Shown piece by piece: positions 56,394 through 64,000 of a stretch of 64,000 bases of DNA. Numbering within the stretch: the stretch's first letter is position 1; every line of letters starts with the position of its first letter. The DNA is from Bretschneidera sinensis (lineage: Eukaryota; Streptophyta; Magnoliopsida; Brassicales; Akaniaceae): assembly GCA_023935145.1 (NCBI GenBank), contig CM043700.1:39412620-39476619 (forward strand). The letters are read 5' to 3'. A program made the position numbers and the translations under genes. The notes under the pieces were generated by a model. It did not search any database, was not told the origin of the DNA, and saw only the letters and a program-made list of their open reading frames with translations.

Positions 56394-57495
56394 ATGGCTA
56401 GCCAACCCAAACAGTGCAAGATGGTCTACTTGGGTCCAAGTAATCCAACTTCTCATAAGCACACGGTTGCCGCTAGAAAAAAAGGAAAATCTAAAGAAGG
56501 AGAAGGGAGTGAACCTCCAAATGACGACCCTCCAAGGGATCACCTCAATGCTTCTTACTTTCAAGACGATTATGCTAAGGAGGGGTATATCAGTGCCATA
56601 CAGACGAAATCCAATAGACCTGGTAGAGTCTTAGATTTTTTTTACTCTTAACTTCAATAATTTTAATCTTAGACCTCTATTTGATAGGCAAGGTTGGATT
56701 GATCTAGTCATTTTTCAAGAAAAGTTTTATTCTAAGCTAGTGCATAAATTTAATGCAAATTTACAATAGTTTTCACCTTTATCAACTAGGTTTTCCACCA
56801 TTGTATTGGGACACAAGCTCACTGTCACTCTCAATGTCCTTCATGACATCCTAAAGTTATCCACTAAGGGGATCAGACGGATAGAAGATAGGTAACCCGA
56901 TGATTTTGACTATTAAAAGGCCTGTAGTGTTATTAAAGGGGATAGGAATTACATTTACCAAAGTCAAACCTATAATACCTATCTTGACCTTCCTCTAGAC
57001 TTTAGGATCTTAACCTTAGTCATTATCTGGACTCTAAACCCCAAATTAGGCAACCTAAATTGTCCTTCCAAATTAGACATCCTCCTCATCTACTACCTTA
57101 AGACAAGGACCCCTTATACTCTATACCCCATCATCCTTAATAATATGGTTGTAGGGCATAATAGTGATGCAGGTGTCCTTTCTTATGGCATGATCATAAC
57201 CTTGCTCCTAAAGCACTTCAGAGTACCTCTTCATGAGTCTGAGGCATAGGAACTTGACTCTAAGAATGTCATCGACATTTTCTCTCTCAAGAAGATTGGG
57301 TGCATGGTTCGAGATCACATGGTCCTCTCTAAGCCTGGCAAGAACATTCGGATTAGCAATGAACCACTCGAGGAAGAAGAACTTATACCCGAGGCTCTTA
57401 GGAGGACTCCACCGAGACCAGAAAGCACAAAAAGTTTCTTTCATTTAGCTAGTCGACTAAATGACAGCACTGACTTAAATTTGAATTTCAAATAG
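56394..57495 (+). pseudogene. Putative plant transposon protein (Transposase_32-like)
   Basis: ATG 56394 opens a basic, low-complexity N-terminus (MASQPKQCKMVYLGPSNPTS, KKGKSKEGEG) up to RPGRVLDF. A frameshift in a T run near 56640 follows. The next frame gives LRPLFDRQGWIDLVIFQEKF and KLVHKFNANLQ, the start of a domain I associate with the plant transposon protein family PF20167, then broken pieces (TLNVLHDILKLSTKGI, TLYPIILNNMVVGHNSD). The last open part (57304-57495) is acidic and Pro-rich. Its function is unknown; it often accompanies plant retroelements. At least four stops. Confidence 0.5.
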
Positions 57496-57979
57496 CGATC
57501 TAGTCGACTGGACGTTAAAAAATAACGGTAATATTTCAGTTTAGAAGGTTAGTATAGTGATGGTTATACAACTGTCGGTATAGGTTTAAGGTCTATACTA
57601 ACGGTTTTTATTCGCCAGTTGATTGGATGTTAAAAAATAACGGTAATATTTCAGTTTAGAAGGTTAGTATAGTGACGGTTATATAACTGTCGGTATAGGT
57701 TTAAGGTCTATACTGACGGTTTTTATTCGTCAGTACAACCTACCTATAATGATGTCTATAGAAACATCCTTATAGGTTAAGGGCTATGCTGACGGTTTTT
57801 ATTCGTTAGTACAACCCACCTATAGTGATGGTTATACAACCGTCGATGTAGATTTACCACCTATACCGATAGTTTTGGAAAGCGTTGCAAGAAGTAGCGT
57901 AGCTATAGGGATATACCAACAGTTTTGTGTCTTTACCTACGGATTCTGACCGTCAGTATATGTCAATTTTTTTGTAGTG
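57496..57979. repeat. Right subterminal repeat region of the CACTA element
   Basis: Contains a direct duplication of about 105 bases (GGATGTTAAAAAATAACGG from about 57510 and again from about 57627) and many TATACTGACGGTTTTTATTCG-like words up to the terminal repeat. Confidence 0.8.
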
Positions 57980-58377
57980 TCCCTCAAGCATAAACTATCT
58001 TCTCCTGCAGACCAAATGCAATTTCCACCATCGCACCAATGAAGAAAAGTGTTATCTCTGTTGTCCCAAAATACATCGTAAACACCACCATGATTTTGAG
58101 GGCTCCAATTGAAGCTGCAAAAGAAAAGCGTCGTTTTCCAAATATTTTCTTTGAAACTGAAGTTGTACTCATTGTTGATAGTCACTGTCTTATCACCCAG
58201 ATCATCTTTTTTTGATTTCTAATGGACCTTGAGTTCATTGTTGTTGTTTAAGTTATTGATAATATGCACAACGCATGAATCGAAAATAAGCACATGATAC
58301 GTTTCAGCAGGATAGAAATGACTCATAGAAAATACCAGTGCAAGTAAGAAAACTAAGTAAACTTTTAAATCTCTCAT

Positions 58378-60290
58378 GATTTTGGGTGCTTTTTGTTGCA
58401 AAGTATGATTAGTTTGTGACTATTAGGTCTACAAGTTCTATGTTTTATACCCTAACAATATCCATTTATAAATTAATTGATAGGATGCAATTACTTAAAT
58501 GTGCGTCAACAAATCTCTCATTTTTAGAGCATATATGTTAGTAAATCTTAGCCTTATAAATGATTGTGCTTTTAGGGCTAGCTACCAGCATTGCAAATCA
58601 CACTGAAGGATGAGAAATTATTTGTTCATAAAACGTGATTTCTTATAAATTTGTACCCAAAAAAACAAATATTTTCAAGACCAATTAATGATTACAAAGT
58701 AAGAAGCATTTGATACACATTCTTTTTTTAAGTTTTCATATCGACATGCAATTTATACTTATTAAGAGTCTATATTTATTTTATTTTATTGTTTTGCCTT
58801 AAAGAAAAGAATTAAAGTTGGTAGATAGTTAAATGGAAAGTAAAATTTAGTCGATTAGCTAAAATGTTAGTATAAATAAAATTAGGAACAACACAACATT
58901 AATTCATTGATAGTAATTAAAAAATCGCCTGTATGCTATTATTTCAATTTCCTGAGTGGTCGAAGGATTTAATGTATTGAAATCGAAAAAATGCTGTTTA
59001 ATGCACCTATAATGGTATTCAATTATCAGAAACATAATTTCTAGAAAAACTGAGTAAGAAATAGTTTTTAGATAAAGATCTTGCTTTTTTGCCTTAAACT
59101 TTGGCCATAATTCAAAGTTTCGATCTCCTCATAAAGTTCCAATGAAAAAGAAAAAAACGAAAGGGCAAAAAGCGTAAAAACTACATGGTATTCAGGTTCA
59201 GCATCAAAAACATGCCAACAAACTTGAAAATCGAATATATTGCATCAAACAATAAGCCTAAAATCTACATGACACAAATTAAAGATTTGGCCTTTTTGGC
59301 GTGATAGTTAAGAGGGATTTAGATCATCTCCGTTTGAGAATTGAAATTGAGCCAAATTTATGGTCAAATTGAATCACATTATCAAATTCCAAATCTAAAT
59401 TTATCATGAGCACCATATTTAGAGTAAGATGGTTTTCTATATATTATTCTTTCTTTTTTCTTGATAACTTGGTATTTGGTTTCTTTTTGAAACGCAATAT
59501 ATATATGATAAAAAAAACACAAAAAAATTATATTTATTATCGAAGAATAACTTCATCAAAAAATGGTTTCGTGAAGAAAATTGGAGAAGATTCTAGCTAG
59601 CCAAGAAAGGCTGATATGGTGTTTTTGATTTCATATGTTTGATGTCCCTCCCTCTTAATTTTCTGAGTTGTATCCTGTATTTGGACAAAAGAGGAGTTCC
59701 TTTAGATTTGTTTTCTTCACTTGTTAAGTAATGCACCTTCTTTCACCAAGAAAAAAAGGAGAAACGGGCCACGGAGTCAAATATTTCACAAGTATCACTA
59801 AATATTTCACAAATATCTTGAGTGCAATATTTCAGAAGAACAATTCACTATAAGAAAGTGATCGTTTGGTCGCAACTAAAAATAGTTAAACTTATTATTA
59901 TAAATTCATGAATATAAGTTTTTTTTCTTCACCAAATATAATATTTTACCACGAAATCTATTAATAAGGCATGATGCCTCATTTATAAGTGAATCATCAT
60001 AAAAATCTCACTGTTTCAGTTTAAATAATGGTATGATGGCTTTCAAAAAAAAAAAAAATGGTATAATGGAATATTGGGCATGTATGCATTTTCAAAAATC
60101 TAGTAAGACATTTGCATTATAAACAAAACTATAAACATTAAGAAAAATTATATTAACCACCCTGAGTTTTGATTTGTTTTTCAATTACCTCCATATTATT
60201 TGGGAAATGACATAAACATACACTGTCTTATTCGACTTTCACATTTTTTGGATAGAACCCCACTCCGTGAAGTTTTCTGTCTATCAAATT
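58378..60290. other. SPH4 upstream module and distal block
   Basis: Upstream DNA of SPH4 with the TATA element (about 58444), then the distal block shared with 22400-22900, 30256-31555 and 62180-62890. GATGGTTTTCTATATATTATTCTTTC at 59429-59453 is an empty form of the LTR insertion site seen filled at 62901. No gene. Confidence 0.65.
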
Positions 60291-60344
60291 TTCTTTCTTC
60301 ATTTTTCTGCTTGCCAAACACATCAACTCTCTCAACCAAACAAA

Positions 60345-60640
60345 AATATTAAATATGAAACCAAAGACCACACAAACCAAGCAAACAAGATCAACGAGGC
60401 CCAAACAAATTTTGATTCAACGTCCATAAATGATGCCACATTATCTCCTTCCGTCAACAAGGCCTATTAATTTGGTCCATCGTGATCCGACCGGATGGTG
60501 GTGCCAGGCTTGTGGTGCAGCATGTACAGATCGGTATGTAGGTGAAGACCGGGAGAGAACAAGGGAAAGGCACAGTTGCATTCTTAGAGGTGAACGATGA
60601 CTCATGTCCGGCGAACCTATAGGTCTTGGATTACCCAGAT
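60345..60640 (+). pseudogene. Asparagine-tRNA ligase (cytosolic type) 5' fragment
   Basis: The reading QTNFDSTSINDATLSPSVNKAY is followed, after stops and a frame change, by IRPDGGARLVVQHVQIGM, a TAG where relatives have Trp, and VKTGREQGKGTVAFLEVNDD then SCPANL. This corresponds to the N-terminal anticodon-binding (OB-fold) region of plant asparaginyl-tRNA synthetase (PDGGAGL...GWVKTGREQGKGTFAFL...NDGSCPANLQ). The enzyme charges tRNA-Asn with asparagine in the cytosol. Everything after PANL is missing. The 5' part is duplicated at about 31555-31689. No introns are visible, so a processed origin is possible. Confidence 0.75.
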
Positions 60641-61004
60641 CTGCTAGCTGGATTACCTAATTCTGTTCAAGAAGATCGTTGATCTAGATCTTGCAACATT
60701 ATCAACCATCAAGAATAGTTAACGGACATACCGTACACGAATTTCTTCTTCACCTGCGACTTCCGCTGGATCCTTGCTCTTCCCTTTTTGGCAATACATG
60801 TTCTCCTCACCAAGTCACCATTCTCATAGTCAGCAATTGCTCTTTGACTCGTCCAGACACAATTTAGAATTTGAGAATAAAACGAACAAGTTTGATGCTT
60901 TATAGAAAGAAGAAATTAACACCAAATCTGAAAAAGTATTGTGGTCATCATATTATAAAAAAAAAAAAAAAGAGCAACACTTGATTTCTTTGCTGGGTTG
61001 CTTC
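60641..61004. other. Unassigned DNA after the ligase fragment
   Basis: In the minus direction about 60740-60850 reads DYENGDLVRRTCIAKKGRAR across a short open stretch, which could be another gene scrap, but I do not recognise it. From about 60905 it joins the SPH-unit spacer (AAATTAACACCAAATCTG). Confidence 0.4.
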
Positions 61005-61205
61005 TTTTTTTGGAGAGAGAAATTGGGTTTGTAATGATTTCGACAACTCTATTTGGGACTTACATATGAGGGCAACATGGTATTTTCATTTTTTTTTTCT
61101 TCAAGAGTTAATAGATACCGTTTAGTTAAACATGGTTAAGGGAGGTTTATGTCATTTTCCAAACAATAGGAAGGTAAGAGAAAAACGGACCAAAACACAT
61201 GATGG

Positions 61206-61698
61206 TTAATGTAATTTATCAGCATGATATTCCAACAGTTTTTGTGTCTTTACCGACGGATTCTGACCGTCGGTATATGTCAATTTTTTTGTAGTGTCCC
61301 TCAAGTATAAATCATTTTCTCTTGCGGACCAAATGCAATTTCCACTGTCACACCAATGAAGAAAAGCATTATTGCCATTGTCCAAAACTACATTGTAAAC
61401 ACCACCATGATTCTGAGGGCTCCAATTGAAGCTGCAAAAGAAAAGTGTTGTTTTCCAAAAAATTTCTTTGAAACTGAAGTTGTACTCATTGTTGATCGTC
61501 AATGTCTTATCACCCAGTTCGTCGTTTTTTGATTTGCAATGGACTTTGAGTTCATTGTTGTTGTTTAAGTTATTGATAATATGCACAGTGTATGAATCAA
61601 AAAGAAGCACAGGATACGTTTCAGTAGGACAGAAATGACTCATGGCAAATGCCAGTGCAAGTAATTAAGAAAACTAAGTAAACTTTCAAGTCGCTCAT
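61206..61698 (-). pseudogene. SPH5: S1-like gene with transposon-derived C-terminus
   Basis: The ancestral ATG is at 61698 (MSDLKVYLVFL), but a 4-base insertion near 61662 (GTAATTAAG versus GTAAG) shifts the frame in the signal peptide. A 145-residue frame is open from an internal ATG at 61643 (MSHFCPTETYPVLLFDSYTV). The S1 body is complete: IINNLNNNNELKVHCKSKND, TTLFFCSFNW, NHGGVYNV, LHWCDSGNCIWS, with four Cys. The C-terminus is replaced by sequence from the CACTA remnant (KLTYTDGQNP) and spacer. Made from the internal ATG it would lack a secretion signal. Most likely a pseudogene. Confidence 0.85.
61217..61296. mobile_element. Remnant of the CACTA right end in SPH5
   Basis: Eighty bases match 57900-57979: CCAACAGTTTTTGTGTCTTTACC, GACGGATTCTGACCGTCGG and the terminus ATTTTTTTGTAGTG, followed by TCCCTCAAG exactly as at SPH4. 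The rest of the transposon is absent; SPH-unit spacer adjoins at about 61216. Confidence 0.9.
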
Positions 61699-62900
61699 GA
61701 TTTTGGGTGCTTTTTGTTGCGAAGTATGATTAGTTTGTGACTATTAGGTCTAAAAGTTCTATCTTTTATACCCTAATAATATCCATTTATAAATTAATTG
61801 ATAGGTTGCAATTACTGACATATATGTCAACAAATCTCTCATTTTAGAGCATATATATTAGTAAATCTTAGCCTAATAAAGGATGATGCTTGTAAGGGTA
61901 CCAGCATTGCAAATCACAGATAAGGAAGAGAAATTATTTTTGCATAAAATTTAATACCATATAAATATGTACCCAAAAGAATACAAATATTTTCTAGAGC
62001 AATTAATGATTACAAAATAAGAAGCGTTTGATACACATTCATTTTTTAAAATTTCATTTTCCATGTGCAAATTATACATATCAAGAGTATCTATTTTTTT
62101 TTTTTTTTTTACCTTGAAGAAAGAATTAAAGTTGGTAGATATTTCAATGGAAAGTAAAATTTAGTCACTCAGCTAAAATGTTAGTATAAAGAAAATTAGG
62201 AACAGTACAACATTAATTCATTGATAATAATTATAAATATTGTTCGTATGCTATTTTTTCAATATCCTGAATGGTTAGAGCATTTAAAAGATTTGAATTG
62301 AAAAAATGCATGTTAAATGCACCTATAATGGTGTTCAATTATTAGAAACATAATTTCAAAAAAAAAAAAAAAAAAAAACTGATTAAGAAACGGATTTCAG
62401 ATAAAGATCCTCTTTTTTGCCTTAAACTTTGGGACAATTCAAAGTTTTGATCCCCTTATAAAGGTCCAATGAAAAAAAATATGAATTCAAAAAATGTAAA
62501 AACTACATGGTATTTAGGTTCAACATCAACAAGACGCCAACAAACTTGAAAATTGTATATATTGCATCAATCAATAAGCCCAAAATCTACATGACACAAA
62601 TTAAAGATTTGGTCTTTAAGGCGTGTTGGTTAAGAGGGATTTGAATCATCTGCATTTGAGAATTAAAATTGAGTCAAGTTTACGGTGAAATTGAATGTCA
62701 CATAATCAAATAAATAGAATCTAAATCCAGATATATCATAGTGACATTCAATCTCATCATGAACTTGACCTTCATTTCAATTCTCAAATGAAAAGAATCC
62801 AAATCCAGTTAAAATGAGACTTTTCACCCATTGTGGACGTGAGTTCGAGTAGTTGTAGGTTTGAGAACAATCATTAGGATACGATGGTTTTCTATATATA
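61699..62900. other. SPH5 upstream module and distal block
   Basis: Matches the upstream DNA of the other SPH copies, with the TATA element at about 61765, then the distal block. It ends at ATATA (62896-62900), the target duplicate beside the LTR that starts at 62901. A poly-A run stands at 62358-62377 and a poly-T run at 62094-62109. No gene. Confidence 0.65.
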
Positions 62901-63830
62901 TGTAACGACCCATCTCAGGTTGGCCACACTCGAGACGTGACATCACTTTTTGAAATCCCAGCACGACACATATATTCAACAATATAAAAACATCAACTGA
63001 AATTATATATATCTATACATCAATTCTCAACCCTCAACAAGGGAGTTACATTATTAAGATTTCAGTTGAAACATTATATACAACATACGATATATGAATA
63101 TTTACAATTTTTTTTCATTAATCTAAGGATATGGACCACGACGCTTACAGATAATCACTTAGTCTGAATATTAACTCACCAATCTATCTGTCCTTCCTAC
63201 TACCTGAAATTATTTAACAAGGAATAGTGAGCTTCACAAGCTCAGTTAATTAAATTTACTAGAAGTATTCAATTGTTCAAATAATTTTCCAATATTCATT
63301 TATATATCTCTCATATAATTCGATAATAGCATTATATTATCACTACTCATATCATAATCCTCGTCATTTATCAATCTCTTCCTCTCATATATTTAATCAT
63401 CTTGAGACTATCATTTTCATCTCATAATTGCCTCGTTATGAGGTTCACAACATAAAATCAATCGCTCAAATAATTCTTATCATATCATACTTTCATATTT
63501 CTTTCTCATCATATATGTCTCTCTGTGAGACTCATTCATCTATCAATAAATTTACAATCAATAATAACACTTTAATATCTCAAGCAATAATAATCAATAT
63601 TTAAAACAAATATGTGCATGAATTTAAATTATATTATTATTAGGGAACGTCTTCCCACATGCCGACATGTTTTAGCTTAGACTGGCTACCTTCTCAATTA
63701 TTTTATTTTGCCTTCCCAATTCTTTTATTTTCAGCTACACCGGCTGCCACGGTTCTTTAATTTTCATTTAGACCAGTTATCTTTCTGGTTCTTTTATTTT
63801 TAGTATATACCAACTGCCACGGTTATTTTA
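62901..63830 (-). repeat. LTR of the element A/B family, minus orientation, 3' part
   Basis: On the minus strand it ends GGTCGTTACA at 62901. Read away from that end it shows the GAGCTTGTGAAGCTC hairpin (about 63231), CCTCATAACGAGG, the GAGTCTCACAGAGAGACAT phrase and the CCGG-rich minisatellite (63690-63830). It then stops and the family LTR resumes in plus orientation. It is therefore a truncated LTR. Confidence 0.85.
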
Positions 63831-64000
63831 TTTTATAAAACAATTCTTAAAAAAAAGAAAGATGTGTGGACAGCATGTAAGGAAAAAGGAAAAAAACACA
63901 AGGTCCAATGTGGAGAAGGAAAAAGAAGAAAAAGAAAAAAGAATGGAAAAAAAAGGCATGCAACACCTGGGAGTCCAGGTGTTGCTCAAGGGACACTAAT
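63831..64000 (+). repeat. LTR of the element A/B family, plus orientation, running off the window
   Basis: From ATTTTATAAAACAATTCTTAA the sequence matches 14138-14325 and 31816-31986: GTGTGGACAGCATGTAAGG, the purine tract, the hairpin at 63960-63985 and CTCAAGGGACACTAAT. Its first about 120 bases, including the (AT)n, are missing. Confidence 0.85.

Larger units (their letters stand above)
48539..57979. mobile_element. CACTA (En/Spm-type) DNA transposon, 9.44 kb, in SPH4
   Basis: Right end CACTACAAAAAAATTGACAT (minus strand at 57979) and left end CATTACAAAAAA (48539; CACTA with one change) are inverted terminal repeats. The 3-base target duplication TCC stands at 48536-48538 and 57980-57982, and its removal restores the SPH4 gene. 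Subterminal DNA is full of short direct and inverted copies of TATACTGACGG-like words (48568-48830 and 57540-57960), as CACTA transposases require. No CACTA transposase (TNPD-type) frame is visible. The interior is filled with other element fragments, so this copy was non-autonomous or later invaded. Confidence 0.88.
48490..58377 (-). pseudogene. SPH4 gene split by the CACTA transposon
   Basis: The 3' part is 48490-48538 and the rest 57983-58377. Adding them gives exactly 444 bases, the length of the intact SPH1 gene, so apart from the insertion there is no net indel. ATG at 58377 opens MRDLKVYLVFLLALVFSMSH; the S1 landmarks INNLNNNNELKVH, FSFKENIWKTTLFFCSFNW, GGVYDVFW and LHWCDGGNCIWS are present. 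A TAG replaces the first mature Cys (in VHCKSK, about 58219). Because of the insertion the reading frame would run into the transposon end, giving a foreign tail (TTKKLTYTDGQNP). Not functional as an S1 protein. Confidence 0.9.

Noticed and set aside
1..64000. tRNA or rRNA genes
   Set aside because: Only primer binding sites resembling tRNA 3' ends were found; no cloverleaf or rRNA sequence was recognised.

Overview
The window is nuclear DNA of a flowering plant, almost certainly a eudicot. It is AT-rich and packed with nested LTR retrotransposons, one LINE, a CACTA DNA transposon, a TRIM-type miniature retroelement and foldback repeats. Between these lie intron-bearing plant gene fragments (alpha-galactosidase, asparagine-tRNA ligase) and a small family of plant self-incompatibility S1-like (SPH) genes. 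There is no bacterial, organellar, CRISPR, rRNA or tRNA gene content. The only gene that looks intact is one SPH gene at 23655-24098 on the minus strand.

Layout. 1-4428: 5' end of a minus-strand Athila-like Ty3 element (protease, gag, PBS, 1.7 kb LTR). 4429-6672: unassigned DNA holding a truncated LINE with a 16-bp target-site duplication and an internal tandem duplication. 6673-9058: truncated minus-strand Ty1/copia. 9059-15466: element A, a chromodomain (Tekay/Del-like) Ty3 deletion derivative, with a 1.4 kb mini-retroelement nested in its integrase. 15467-18691: AT-rich DNA without genes. 18692-31689: duplicated host blocks made of an LTR remnant, alpha-galactosidase fragments and repeated [foldback - SPH - upstream] units. 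31690-47513: element B, a sister of element A with the same gag-to-integrase deletion; its 5' LTR holds a solo LTR and its 3' LTR holds a 6.75 kb copia element. 47514-62900: more SPH units. One SPH gene is split by a 9.44 kb CACTA transposon that is itself full of retroelement debris; the next carries a remnant of the same insertion at the same base. An asparagine-tRNA ligase pseudogene fragment lies between them. 62901-64000: two LTR pieces of the element A/B family in opposite orientation.

How it fits together. Insertion sites, target duplications and empty sites give a relative history. An LTR element entered a site flanked by ATATA and a CACTA element entered one SPH gene; both events preceded some of the block duplications that made the present SPH cluster. 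Elements A and B share one deletion junction, so a gag-integrase derivative lacking protease and reverse transcriptase was copied, presumably with enzymes supplied by a relative. Most element reading frames carry stops at Trp (TGG) or Gln codons, as expected from decay of methylated cytosines.

Limits: all family names rest on reading motifs by eye. No database search or alignment was run; boundaries without a target duplication or LTR terminus are good to roughly 5-30 bases.
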